Positions 1 to 8,095 of a DNA stretch of 64,000 bases are shown here, in pieces; position 1 is the stretch's first letter; the number at the start of each line of letters is the position of its first letter. The translations under genes and the position numbers were made by a program. Source of the stretch: Paraburkholderia sp. BL23I1N1 (lineage in GTDB: Bacteria > Pseudomonadota > Gammaproteobacteria > Burkholderiales > Burkholderiaceae); the NCBI RefSeq assembly GCF_003610295.1, contig NZ_RAPV01000001.1, positions 4,278,001 to 4,342,000 on the forward strand, read 5' to 3'. The notes under the pieces were generated by a model that was not told where the DNA came from, made no database searches, and saw only the letters and a list, made by a program, of their open reading frames with translations.

Positions 1-102
1 CATTGAGCAAGGGCACGCGCGCACTTGCTCGCAACGTCGAATGAAGTGCCTATTAATGGGAGAACCAGCTTGTTAGAGACCTCGACTTATCGTGTTGCCG
101 AA

Positions 103-858
103 ATGCGCAACAAAGTGCCCGAGGCAACCCTTGTCTTCTGGGCAATCAAGATCATGGCGACCACCGTCGGCGAAACCGGCGCGGATTATCTGGCCGTGCA
201 CGTGGGGCTCGGTACCGCGCTCACCGGCGGAATCATGCTCACATTGCTGATTGCCGCCCTGGCCGTGCAGCTTCGCATGCGCAAGTACGTGCCGTGGATT
301 TACTGGCTGACCGTGGTGCTGGTCAGTGTGGTCGGCACGCAGATCACCGATGCGCTGACCGACAAACTGGGTGTCAGTCTCTATGTCAGCACGATCGTGT
401 TTGCGCTCGCGCTGGCCGTGGTGTTCGCGCTCTGGTATCGCAGCGAGCGGACGCTGTCGATTCACACCATTTACACGACGCGGCGGGAGCTTTTCTATTG
501 GGCTACCGTGTTGTTCACGTTCGCGCTGGGCACCGCGGCCGGCGATCTTGCAACAGAAGCATTGGGGCTCGGCTTCATGATCGGTGCCGTGGCATTCAGC
601 GCGCTGATCGCTCTGGTGACCGTCGTCTATTACGTCGGCGGGAATCCGGTGCTGACTTTCTGGCTTGCCTACATTCTGACGCGGCCGTTGGGTGCCTCGT
701 TCGGTGATCTGCTCTCGCAGTCGCAGGCATATGGCGGTATCGGCCTCGGCACGATCAATACGAGCGTCTTGTTCCTGAGCGCAATCGTCGTACTCGTCAT
801 CTTCGCAAGTGCAGTCGAACAGCGGTCCGTGCGCGCTGTCGCCGCGCGCGAACCTTGA
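103..858 (+). CDS. Multi-pass membrane protein, COG4705-like
   Basis: An integral membrane protein of about 251 residues with roughly seven to eight hydrophobic segments separated by short charged loops, such as RMRKY and WYRSERT. It resembles the uncharacterised COG4705 membrane-anchored protein family. The pattern of repeated G-x-[17 protein letters not shown] stretches suggests an internally duplicated fold. The frame is open from TTG at 25, but ATG at 103 sits directly before the first conserved segment and is the more natural start; no strong ribosome site supports either. The next gene, for a small exported protein, follows after 74 bases on the same strand, so the two are probably one unit. 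No catalytic motif is visible and the biochemical role is unknown. Confidence 0.75.
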   Translation: MRNKVPEATLVFWAIKIMATTVGETGADYLAVHVGLGTALTGGIMLTLLIAALAVQLRMRKYVPWIYWLTVVLVSVVGTQITDALTDKLGVSLYVSTIVFALALAVVFALWYRSERTLSIHTIYTTRRELFYWATVLFTFALGTAAGDLATEALGLGFMIGAVAFSALIALVTVVYYVGGNPVLTFWLAYILTRPLGASFGDLLSQSQAYGGIGLGTINTSVLFLSAIVVLVIFASAVEQRSVRAVAAREP

Positions 859-932
859 GCGTGCGCCGCTCGAAAAGTCGTACACGTCCTTCATTTTCAA
901 TCGTAGATCGGATCAAACGGAAGAGAACAATC

Positions 933-1352
933 ATGAATCAACGCACTCTCAGCAAAGCCGTCATCGCTTCTTTTATCGCCATCTCCGCTATCAGCTTTGG
1001 GCATCGCGAGGCGGCCGGGATCGGTTTTTCGTCAGCCGAGGCGGCAGAACCCGTCAAGGCGTCGAAGCTCGGCGACCTGTCGCCGTTCCGCAAGATCGCG
1101 GCCGACACGGCGGTGCTGGTCGGCAAAGGCGATCTCGCGGGCGGCAAGACGCGCATCAAAGATCTGGAACTTGCATGGGACGACGCCGAGCCTTCGCTGA
1201 AGCCGCGTGCCGCGGCTGACTGGCACACGGTCGACAAAGCAATTGATCGCGCGCTGAGTGCGTTGCGCGCCAGCGCGCCGAATGCAGCGGAATGCAAGCA
1301 GTCGCTCGGCGATCTGCTGGCGGTGGTGGATCGAATGAACGGCAAGGCCTGA
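933..1352 (+). CDS. Small predicted periplasmic protein
   Basis: A 139-residue protein with an N-terminal signal-like segment (basic MNQR, then a hydrophobic run, then a small-residue region SSAEAAEP near residue 38). The mature part is charged and probably helical, with a DDAEPSLKP stretch, one cysteine and no recognisable enzyme motif. ATG at 933 is chosen because an AGAG-type ribosome site lies just upstream and it gives a proper signal sequence; the frame extends further back to 855 without a better start. It directly follows the COG4705-like membrane protein gene. This kind of membrane/periplasmic pairing suggests a joint envelope role, which is inference only. Confidence 0.7.
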   Translation: MNQRTLSKAVIASFIAISAISFGHREAAGIGFSSAEAAEPVKASKLGDLSPFRKIAADTAVLVGKGDLAGGKTRIKDLELAWDDAEPSLKPRAAADWHTVDKAIDRALSALRASAPNAAECKQSLGDLLAVVDRMNGKA

Positions 1353-1376
1353 CGCGTTACCGGGCACGAGAAGTCA

Positions 1377-1410
1377 CAGAAGCGACCTCTGCGGCAGCGG
1401 ATCGCTTCTG
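1377..1410 (+). terminator. Candidate stem-loop terminator
   Basis: A perfect nine-base inverted repeat (CAGAAGCGA / TCGCTTCTG) encloses a 16-base loop that itself contains a small CTG/CAG stem, 24 bases after the stop of the small periplasmic protein gene. There is no T-run after it, so a Rho-independent role is plausible but not certain. Confidence 0.4.
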
Positions 1411-1447
1411 AATCGATATGGCATGCGAAGCAATGTTTTTCGCTAGT

Positions 1448-1729
1448 TCAGCAGCAGATCGACAGCGCTGAATCGCACAGCGGAAGACGCTCATTCACCT
1501 GGTCTAAAACGCCCGTTTTTTTCCAGGTCATATACCGAAGATAACAAGTCTGCTGCGGCGGAAAAGTGGCCGGAAGCCTGTGCCATTTTTCTTTCGTTTG
1601 GAGCACCCAGAGTATCGCGTTGAGAATCTCACGATCGCTGCGACGAGGACGCCCGCGGCCCGACGAGACCATAGGAAAGAGATTCTGGACACGCGCCCAA
1701 TCGGCGTCGGTGAGAGGTATCTGAAGCAT
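1448..1729 (-). CDS. Solo DUF4096/IS5-type transposase N-terminal domain protein
   Basis: A 93-residue protein matching the N-terminal helix-turn-helix region (DUF4096) of IS5/IS402-group transposases: LTDADWARVQNLFP, then SGRGRPRRSDREILNAILW and a W-x-x-LP motif. It ends with an unrelated tail and has no DDE catalytic domain. No remainder of a transposase, terminal inverted repeat or target duplication was seen nearby, so it is not a mobile element by itself. An AAGG ribosome site sits before ATG at 1729. It may be a transposase remnant or a domesticated DNA-binding protein; the intact frame and start signals slightly favour the latter. Confidence 0.6.
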   Translation of the reverse strand: MLQIPLTDADWARVQNLFPMVSSGRGRPRRSDREILNAILWVLQTKEKWHRLPATFPPQQTCYLRYMTWKKTGVLDQVNERLPLCDSALSICC

Positions 1730-2163
1730 TGCCCGCCTTGAATGACTGTATGGGGAATGCGCAGTCGTTGCATGCTGCGTTGATGCCGATACTAGTAAAT
1801 TTTTTTTTATCGGTCAATTATTACTGGTGCGGTGCGGAATACTAATTCACCACCCGTTGTACGGCAATCTTATTCGTCATGCATGACAGAGTCGCCTCGG
1901 AGTGAAGGGGCGGACTCGTGATTATCCCCTTGTCTAATGCCCCGCGCGGCGCACCGTAACGTCGATGCAAAACGCTACGTAACATTCGCGTTCAACCCCA
2001 CGTTTGGAAATAAAAATTGCGTCCCGACAGGCTTAATCGGATCGCCGCAAACCGTTGTCCCGTAGGGTTTATCGGTCCTGGTCGCTGTTAGATTGCGCAA
2101 TGAACGTGCTGCTTGGCACGACATGTGCATGCGTTAGCCCGGTTAAATAATTGCATCTACGCC
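1730..2163. other. Intergenic region, AT-rich, no gene seen
   Basis: This 434-base stretch separates the solo transposase-domain gene from the EAL protein gene. It includes an unusually AT-rich segment (about 1790-1860, with a run of nine T) that could hold promoters for either divergent gene. It also has a GCTACGTAAC motif at 1974-1983 that recurs near 3065 and 6304. No RNA gene or credible small ORF was recognised. Confidence 0.5.
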
Positions 2164-3045
2164 ATGCTAACGCTCGACTATCAAAAGCCTGTATCGCTCG
2201 CAACTACGTTCGGCACGCGTAACGCTTGCATTGCGCAGACCGATTGGGACGACTCGCGTGGCGACGCCATGGCGCTGAGCGACCTCGAAAACCGCGTCCG
2301 TGACGGTCTGCGAGAGGGCGAGTTTCATCTCGTGTTTCAAGGTGTCTATCGCGCCGCAAACAGAGCGCTGACGCGTCTCGACGCGCAGGTTCGATGGACG
2401 CATCCTGACTACGGGCTACTGCTTCCCGGCATTTTCATGATGCCGCTCGAGCACCCGGAGGTCGCGCGGGAGATGGCCTTGTTCGTCATCGATGGCGTGT
2501 GCCGTGAGCTGCGCGACTGTCTCGCTTCGAAGATGGCGCTGTTGCCGGTTGCGATCACGGTGCCGGCGCAAGTGGCCGTGCTCGAATCGTTTGCCGACGA
2601 TCTCGCACGCATCGCACGTTCGTATGGTGTGCCCGCCAACCTGCTTGAGATCGAAGTGCCCGATAGCGCCGACGCGGCGCGTTTCCTGGCTTTGCGTACC
2701 CTGACGGCCGGGCTTCGGTCGGCGGGAGCCGGCATCTCACTGGGCAAGTGGGGCAACGGCGCATCTTCGCTCGCTCTGCTCGGCGCGCTCGACGTGGACA
2801 CCGTCACGATCGCGCCTGAACTGATCGCCACGGTCCCGCGTGATCCTCGCGCCTGCGTGGTGGTATCGGCATTACTGGACATGCTTCGTGCGCTTGACGT
2901 GCAGGTCGTGGTGAACGGTGTCGAGACCCAGGCACAGTTGCAATGGTTGACTCGCTCATGGCCTGAAGCGCTGGTGCAAGGCTTCCTGTTCTCGCGCCCG
3001 AAGGCTGGCCTGGCCCATGTCCTGGCGCTCGGCCGCGAGCAGTGA
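2164..3045 (+). CDS. Degenerate EAL-domain protein, probably catalytically inactive
   Basis: A 293-residue, single-domain EAL-fold protein without transmembrane or sensor parts. The fold is recognisable from RLDAQVRWTHPDYGLLLPG, VVVNGVET and VQGFLFSRP. The catalytic motifs are eroded: the EAL triad reads DAQ, the DDFG region reads GKWGNG, the NVSARQ region reads TVPAQ, and the metal-binding D-x-x-K is missing. It is therefore unlikely to hydrolyse cyclic-di-GMP and may instead bind the nucleotide or a protein partner. ATG at 2164 is chosen over TTG at 2113; ATG at 2269 is a third possibility. It stands alone, with a perfect palindrome just past its stop. Confidence 0.8.
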   Translation: MLTLDYQKPVSLATTFGTRNACIAQTDWDDSRGDAMALSDLENRVRDGLREGEFHLVFQGVYRAANRALTRLDAQVRWTHPDYGLLLPGIFMMPLEHPEVAREMALFVIDGVCRELRDCLASKMALLPVAITVPAQVAVLESFADDLARIARSYGVPANLLEIEVPDSADAARFLALRTLTAGLRSAGAGISLGKWGNGASSLALLGALDVDTVTIAPELIATVPRDPRACVVVSALLDMLRALDVQVVVNGVETQAQLQWLTRSWPEALVQGFLFSRPKAGLAHVLALGREQ

Positions 3046-3252
3046 TCAATCACGACACAGGACGTTACGTAACGTCCTGTGTGCAATGCCGTTCAGGCGA
3101 GCGCCGATTACCGGCTGATCGTTGCGGTTAATCGCGCCTTTCACGCAATCGGCACACTCGTCTGTTTCCACCGGGAACAGATCGGAAATGGGTAAAAAAT
3201 ACCGATAATAGGCACCGCGGCAGCGATAAATGGTGCGTCGCAGCAACTGCAT
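3046..3252 (-). CDS. Possible small protein, low confidence
   Basis: A 68-residue frame starting MQLLRRTIYRC and containing a DECADCVKG segment. It begins 27 bases downstream of the ICMT-like gene on the same strand and could be co-transcribed. Its C-terminal codons run through the 28-bp palindrome, which counts against real coding function, and no good ribosome site precedes the ATG. No family is recognised. It is listed as a candidate only. Confidence 0.22.
   Translation of the reverse strand: MQLLRRTIYRCRGAYYRYFLPISDLFPVETDECADCVKGAINRNDQPVIGARLNGIAHRTLRNVLCRD
3055..3082. terminator. 28-bp perfect palindrome after the EAL gene
   Basis: Two uninterrupted 14-base arms, ACACAGGACGTTAC and its exact complement, meet without a loop ten bases after the EAL stop codon. 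It may act as a bidirectional transcription barrier, or as a protein-binding site, because its core TTACGTAA recurs nearby. There is no T-run. Confidence 0.5.
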
Positions 3253-3278
3253 GCTGCCGTGTTCGTAGAAAAAACACC

Positions 3279-4547
3279 TTATTGAAACGCACGTGTGATC
3301 CTGGCGAACAGCCCATTGCGCGCGATCCATTCAGCGTAAGCACGATAGTCGGGATCGTTCATCAGATGCCGTTCCTCGGTTTTGGCGCGCAGGAAATACA
3401 CCAGATTCACGGTCGCGAGTGCGACGCAGTGCGTGAGCGCGATGCGCCAGCCCAACGGTTCGACGAACGGCACCGAGACCATCCAGAACGATAGATTCTT
3501 CGTGATGTAGGCGGGATGCTTCGTGAAGCGATAAGGGCCCGAGGTGATGATGCCGCGATTGGTCAGGTTCGAAAACCGCAATCCGAACGCGATGGTGGAA
3601 AGCGCGTAGCAGAATACGAGGGCGATGATCATCGTGCCCCAGATGATTCGGATAATCGGCACGGATATCAGCCAGTTGTCCCAGAACATCGAGCCTTCAT
3701 AGTGGATGTACTGGTTCGAGATCAACGACCAGAACGGCTGGTAACAGATCAGCGCAACCAGCCAGCCGAACATGGTGGGTTCGGCGCTGCGCACATGGGT
3801 ATCGAGAATGCGCAGTGTGCATAGATAACCGACTGTGCCGAACATCAGGTCCATCGTGAAGGACAGGTCGTACATGAACCTGAACGTCGAAAGCGAGAAC
3901 GGCGCGTTCATCGCGGTCGCAAACGATGCGCCGATATGGTCCGCGTCGGTGGACAGATAGGTGATCATCAGCGGCAGGAAGAACGCTTTCACCATCCATC
4001 CGGCCAGCATTTCACGCACGGGCTTCCAGTTGGCCGGGCGCTGCCCGGAAAACACGAGGCGGCCCCACAACATATAGGCATCGTCGACTTCGCGCTGATG
4101 CCGGTCCATCCACGCAAAATAAAATGGCGCGGCGACGATCAGATACGGTGCGAGCGTACGGATCAGGGACCAGAAGGGGATGTAGAACGTGCCGTGATAT
4201 TCGGGCAATAGCCAGTAGAGCAGACCGATGCCGACATACACGGAAGCCAGTGCGGCAAGACGCAAACCCACGCGCGCAAGACTGAGCGGCCGAACCGCCT
4301 GGCCGGCAAGTCCGGCGCTTGGGCGGAGATACACGCGTGCGACAAACAGCTCGTATAGCGTAATCGTTGCGATGATCGCGACACATGCGGCGGTGCTGCG
4401 GCCCGCGCCATCCAGTGCGGTGCTGTCGCGTAGCAGCCAGAGCGTCAGAAGGCCGGCGACGATGCCAAGCAGGCCTACCGAAAACGGCGTCGCCGAACGC
4501 GGCCGCTGCTCATGCACGTGCGCTACGTTATCCAGAGTGGAGTTCAT
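3279..4547 (-). CDS. ICMT/PEMT-like membrane methyltransferase family protein
   Basis: A 422-residue polytopic membrane protein with about nine to ten hydrophobic segments. The last 120 residues carry the isoprenylcysteine carboxyl methyltransferase/phospholipid methyltransferase signature: TSGPYRFTKHPAYI, followed by RAKTEERHL and DPDYRAYAEW. In that superfamily these motifs bind S-adenosylmethionine and the lipid-like substrate at the membrane. The N-terminal 250 residues are an extra hydrophobic region not seen in short ICMT proteins. ATG at 4547 is preceded by GAGGATGAC. The true substrate is unknown; bacterial members rarely have prenylated substrates. It is probably transcribed alone, or with the possible small frame downstream. 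Confidence 0.75.
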   Translation of the reverse strand: MNSTLDNVAHVHEQRPRSATPFSVGLLGIVAGLLTLWLLRDSTALDGAGRSTAACVAIIATITLYELFVARVYLRPSAGLAGQAVRPLSLARVGLRLAALASVYVGIGLLYWLLPEYHGTFYIPFWSLIRTLAPYLIVAAPFYFAWMDRHQREVDDAYMLWGRLVFSGQRPANWKPVREMLAGWMVKAFFLPLMITYLSTDADHIGASFATAMNAPFSLSTFRFMYDLSFTMDLMFGTVGYLCTLRILDTHVRSAEPTMFGWLVALICYQPFWSLISNQYIHYEGSMFWDNWLISVPIIRIIWGTMIIALVFCYALSTIAFGLRFSNLTNRGIITSGPYRFTKHPAYITKNLSFWMVSVPFVEPLGWRIALTHCVALATVNLVYFLRAKTEERHLMNDPDYRAYAEWIARNGLFARITRAFQ

Positions 4548-4573
4548 GTCATCCTCGTGTTCATGACATAGAT

Positions 4574-4609
4574 AGCGGCCGGGTTTTTGATTTTTGAATC
4601 CCGGCCGCT
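4574..4609 (-). terminator. Terminator of the collagen-like lipoprotein gene
   Basis: A ten-base GC-rich perfect stem (AGCGGCCGGG / CCCGGCCGCT) around a 16-base A/T-rich loop, placed 14 bases beyond the stop of the minus-strand collagen-like gene. Confidence 0.65.
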
Positions 4610-4623
4610 GGTCGAACTACGGC

Positions 4624-6123
4624 TTATTTACCCGCGACACCACCCAGCAATCCGGTCACGAGATTCGTCACCGGCGCCAGCGGATTCGTGCTGGTCGAGC
4701 CGCTACCCGCACCACCGGTCAGACCGGTTACAAGGCCGGTGACTGGCGCGAGCGGCGAGGTCTTGCCAGCCGCGCCGCTGGCGGTCGAGGTCAACGTGGT
4801 AACGAGACTTGCAACGGGGGCGAGCGGTGAGCTTTGGCCCGCGGCGCCGCTCAGCGTCGAAGTCAGCGTTGTGACGAGTCCGGTGACGGGTGCGAGCGGA
4901 CCGCCGGCGCCGGTTCCGGAGGTGCCGCCGAGCGAACCCAGACTGCCGAGAAGTCCGGTGATCGGTGCGAGCGGGCCGCCAGTGCCGGTGCCGGAGGTGC
5001 CGCCGAGCGAACCGAGGTTGCCGATCAGGCCGGTCAGCGGCGGGATGCCGAGGCCGCCGCCAGATCCGCTCGATCCGCCAAGCGGGCCCAGCAGGCCGGC
5101 GATCGGTGCCAGCGGGTTGGTGGTCGCGCCCGTCAGCAGTCCGCCGGTGCTAGTGACCGTCTTGCCCAGCTGGCTCACTACGCCGCCGACATCCTTACCC
5201 ACCTGATCGCCGGTCGCCCCCGACACTTTCTGGCCGGCCGAATCGAGTCCGTTGCCGATGGTGCTCAGCAAGTTATTGAGCGGCGCGCCGAGACCCGTGG
5301 TGTTGCCGATGGTCTGCGTCGTATTCGAGACCATCAGGGTGATCGGGTTGATGACCGTGCTCAGTTGAGTCTCGACCTGTTGAACCGGCGCGCTGGTCAG
5401 CGCCGAGTTCAATCCCGAGCCAACTTTGATGACGCCGTCGCCCACACCGCCGACAACCGTACCCAAGGTCGACGTGACGGGTGCGAGCGGCGCGAGCGGT
5501 CCGGTTCCGAGACTCGTCACCACGCCGCCGACCGCCGTTACGGCTGCGCCTGCATTGGTCACGAGACCCGACGTGGAGGTCAGGGTCGGGCCAAGCGGAT
5601 TGGTCGAGCTGCCCAGCGTGCCGAGACCCGCGGGCGTGCCGTTGCCGAGCACATTGACGCCGTTGCCGAGGTCGCTGATTGCCGCGCCGAGATTCGAAGT
5701 CGCTGCGCCGTTGACGCCGGGGACCGAGGTGCCGGTGACCTTGGAACCCGTATCGGCGACGGTCGTGCCGATGGCCGTGATGAGGTTGCCGCCTTGAGTG
5801 GCGACGTTGCCGATAGGCGTGGAGGAGACACCGGAGGTGCCCGAACTGCTCGAGCTACTGGAACTGCTGGAAGTGCCCGAGCTGCTGGAGCTACTGGAGC
5901 TACTGGAGCTACTGGAGCTACTGGAGGTGCCTGAACTGCTGGAGCCGGAGGTGCCTGAGCTGCTAGCGCCGGAACTGGAGCCCGAACTGCTCGAGGTTCC
6001 GCCGAGGCCGCCCCCGCCAAGCCCGCTGCTGGGAGTACCGATATTGCCGGTTTCGCAACCGTAGAGCGCGAGTAATGTAGACGCCGCGACAGCAATGGCT
6101 GTGCGACCGATGAATTTTTGCAT
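4624..6123 (-). CDS. Low-complexity collagen-like lipoprotein
   Basis: A 499-residue protein with a signal peptide and a lipobox (LALYGC, acylated Cys near residue 23), so it is probably anchored in the envelope. Residues of about 30-95 are an almost pure Ser/Gly tract. The remainder is built from imperfect repeats of the type PLAPVTGLV...GxGG, at least six copies of PLAP[VI], with no charged clusters and almost no aromatic residues. Similar Burkholderia proteins are annotated as collagen-like triple-helix repeat proteins, although strict Gly-X-Y periodicity is not obvious here. The Ser tract is encoded by short tandem repeats prone to slippage. The role is unknown; surface or matrix functions are plausible. 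It has its own promoter region (6124-6393) and terminator. Confidence 0.75.
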   Translation of the reverse strand: MQKFIGRTAIAVAASTLLALYGCETGNIGTPSSGLGGGGLGGTSSSSGSSSGASSSGTSGSSSSGTSSSSSSSSSSSSSSSSGTSSSSSSSSSSGTSGVSSTPIGNVATQGGNLITAIGTTVADTGSKVTGTSVPGVNGAATSNLGAAISDLGNGVNVLGNGTPAGLGTLGSSTNPLGPTLTSTSGLVTNAGAAVTAVGGVVTSLGTGPLAPLAPVTSTLGTVVGGVGDGVIKVGSGLNSALTSAPVQQVETQLSTVINPITLMVSNTTQTIGNTTGLGAPLNNLLSTIGNGLDSAGQKVSGATGDQVGKDVGGVVSQLGKTVTSTGGLLTGATTNPLAPIAGLLGPLGGSSGSGGGLGIPPLTGLIGNLGSLGGTSGTGTGGPLAPITGLLGSLGSLGGTSGTGAGGPLAPVTGLVTTLTSTLSGAAGQSSPLAPVASLVTTLTSTASGAAGKTSPLAPVTGLVTGLTGGAGSGSTSTNPLAPVTNLVTGLLGGVAGK

Positions 6124-6393
6124 GATGTCCCCGTTGAACGACTGTTGGCGGGGACCAACACTGCAAGTTGCGCGCCAAATGGAAGTTATGGCTTCATATC
6201 AATGATTGAGCGCATTTGCGATTGAAAACAGGGTGATGTAAAGAATTTATTGCGCATAAAACGCGATTTTTGCTAAAACGGCTACGCCGTGTTCCATGCG
6301 CATGCTACGTAACGTGCCTGGGAGGCGTAACGGCGCGGAGCTGCCGCCAACCATCGTAGCGACTTCCTCGCCCACACTTACGCCCCACGCCGA

Positions 6394-7554
6394 TTAAAAC
6401 GCAGCGGTATAAATCGCCAACGCATCGGCCTCGGTAACAGGCCGGGGGTTATTCACCAGAAGCCGCGTTTGCAACATCGCGTCGCTCGCCATCCGTTCGA
6501 GCCCGCTACGTTCGATGCCAACGTCGCGCAACCGGGCCGGAATCGCGGTCGCGGCAATCATCTGTTCGAGCCGTTCGATTAGCGCCAGCGTTTTGCTCGC
6601 GGCGCTGCCCGTCAAACCCGGCACGATCACGTCCGCGAGTTCCGCGTACAGATGGGCCGCAGCCTCGGCGTTGAACCGCAACACGTGCGGCAGCACGAGC
6701 GCATTCGAAAGACCGTGCGGGACGTGATAAATACCGCCGATCGGATACGCGAGCGCATGCACGGCGGCCACCGGCGAATTGGCGAATGCCTGACCGGCGA
6801 ACGCCGCGCCGAGCAGCATCGCTTCGCGCGCCTCGCGATTCTGGCCGTTCTCGCAGGCGGGCAGCAGATTGCGTGACAGCAGTTCGAGCGCCTTGAGCGC
6901 CAGCATGTCGGACACCGGGTTCTTCAAATGGGCGGACGTGTATGCCTCGATCGCGTGAACCATCGCGTCGACACCGGTTGCCGCCGTCGCGGCCACAGGC
7001 AGCCCAAGTGTCAATTCCGCGTCGAGGATGGCCAGGTCGGCGACCAGTTGCGGCGCGACCACGCCCATCTTTTTCGCCTCGCCCACCGTCACGATCGACA
7101 CGGCCGTGACTTCGGAGCCGGTCCCTGCGGTTGTCGGCATCTGCACGAGCGGCAGGCGTGACACCGTGATCTTGTTCACGCCGTACATCTCGGTGAGGGT
7201 CTGCTCCTGTTGCGGAGCCAGCACGGCGATCAACTTTGCTACGTCCATCGAGGAGCCGCCGCCGAGGCCAAGCACGATTTCCGCGCCGGCTTCGCGTGCG
7301 CGCGAGGTCGCTTCGAGCACGATGTGTTCGGGCGGGTCCGCGATGACGTCGTCGATTACGGTGGCGTTCCAGCCGTGTGCCGCGAGGTCGGCGAGTGCCG
7401 GATTTAGCAGGCCGCTCTTGTGGAGGAAGCCATCTGTTATCACGCAGAGGCGTGTGAGGGATGGGAATTGCGTGCGCAATACCGCGCCGAGGCGGCGTGC
7501 CGCGCCGAATTCGACGACCATGGTCGGCACGGTTTGAAACCGGAATGCGTTCAT
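6394..7554 (-). CDS. Iron-containing alcohol dehydrogenase
   Basis: A 386-residue group III (iron-activated) alcohol dehydrogenase. Visible motifs are GLGGGSSMDVAK for NAD(P) binding, PTTAGTGSEVT, and the metal-binding set: Asp and His in GVDAMVHAIEAY, then two His in VHALAYPIGG and YHVPHG. Family members reduce aldehydes or oxidise alcohols in the cytoplasm; maleylacetate reductases belong to the same superfamily, so the substrate cannot be fixed. ATG at 7554 has an AGGTGA ribosome site six bases upstream; GTG at 7563 is the alternative. The gene stands alone. A heptanucleotide tandem repeat lies 73-105 bases upstream of the start. Confidence 0.88.
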   Translation of the reverse strand: MNAFRFQTVPTMVVEFGAARRLGAVLRTQFPSLTRLCVITDGFLHKSGLLNPALADLAAHGWNATVIDDVIADPPEHIVLEATSRAREAGAEIVLGLGGGSSMDVAKLIAVLAPQQEQTLTEMYGVNKITVSRLPLVQMPTTAGTGSEVTAVSIVTVGEAKKMGVVAPQLVADLAILDAELTLGLPVAATAATGVDAMVHAIEAYTSAHLKNPVSDMLALKALELLSRNLLPACENGQNREAREAMLLGAAFAGQAFANSPVAAVHALAYPIGGIYHVPHGLSNALVLPHVLRFNAEAAAHLYAELADVIVPGLTGSAASKTLALIERLEQMIAATAIPARLRDVGIERSGLERMASDAMLQTRLLVNNPRPVTEADALAIYTAAF

Positions 7555-7626
7555 TCTTTTCACCTGCAGGCAAGCGTTGGGGATCGGTTACTTGGACGAG
7601 ATGGGGGATTCAATGGTTTGGGTTCT

Positions 7627-7659
7627 GCTGTTTGCTGTTTGCTGTTTGCTGTTTGCTGT
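7627..7659. repeat. Heptanucleotide tandem repeat (GCTGTTT x 4.7)
   Basis: Four exact copies of GCTGTTT plus a partial fifth, upstream of the alcohol dehydrogenase gene. Perfect 7-bp units are prone to slipped-strand mispairing. Confidence 0.9.
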
Positions 7660-7790
7660 CGGTGAGGGGGCCGTTTTGTGCGGATATTAGTTGTACCAGA
7701 TTTGGATCGGTTTGCTCTAGTCGCCTACGCGGATTGGTTCTCTGGGTTTTTTCTTGGCCTTTCCTTGAATTCTTGGTGGCCTATTAGTGT

Positions 7791-8095
7791 CGCCCCTGTG
7801 CGGGGCAGCACCTACTTTTCTTTGGCCTGCCGCAAAGAAAAGTAGGCAAAAGAAAGCGGCTCACACCGCTAATTTTTAAGCGGGTCCCCCGCACAGTCGC
7901 GGTAGTGGTGCATCTGGAATCTGTCTTCTCGCACATTCAGCCCCGGTGACAAGGCCGTCATTCTTCCGGCGGCGCTGCGCGCGCCGACGCGTAGTTCTCG
8001 ACACCGATCGCGGAGAAACGGAAGCGCTGCAAATAGGCGAACATACTTCCTGCTGTCGCATGCCGACCTGCGGCGGCCCGTGTGTCGCGAACCGT
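7791..8095. repeat. Dispersed-repeat-like intergenic element with hairpins
   Basis: A non-coding block between the alcohol dehydrogenase and DHA2 genes. It opens with a small GCCCC/GGGGC hairpin (7792-7806). A perfect 14-base stem follows (CCTACTTTTCTTTG at 7811-7824, complement at 7833-7846, eight-base loop). Then come AAAAGAAAGCGGCTCACACC and about 240 bases of GC-rich DNA without a credible gene. The pattern resembles repeated intergenic elements I recall from Paraburkholderia genomes. Only one copy is in the window, so repetition is inferred, not shown. Confidence 0.5.

Noticed and set aside
4834..5934. Long plus-strand frames opposite the collagen-like gene, one Leu/Glu-repeat-rich (5798-6064)
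   Set aside because: They arise from the repeat structure; the minus strand has the signal peptide, lipobox and terminator.
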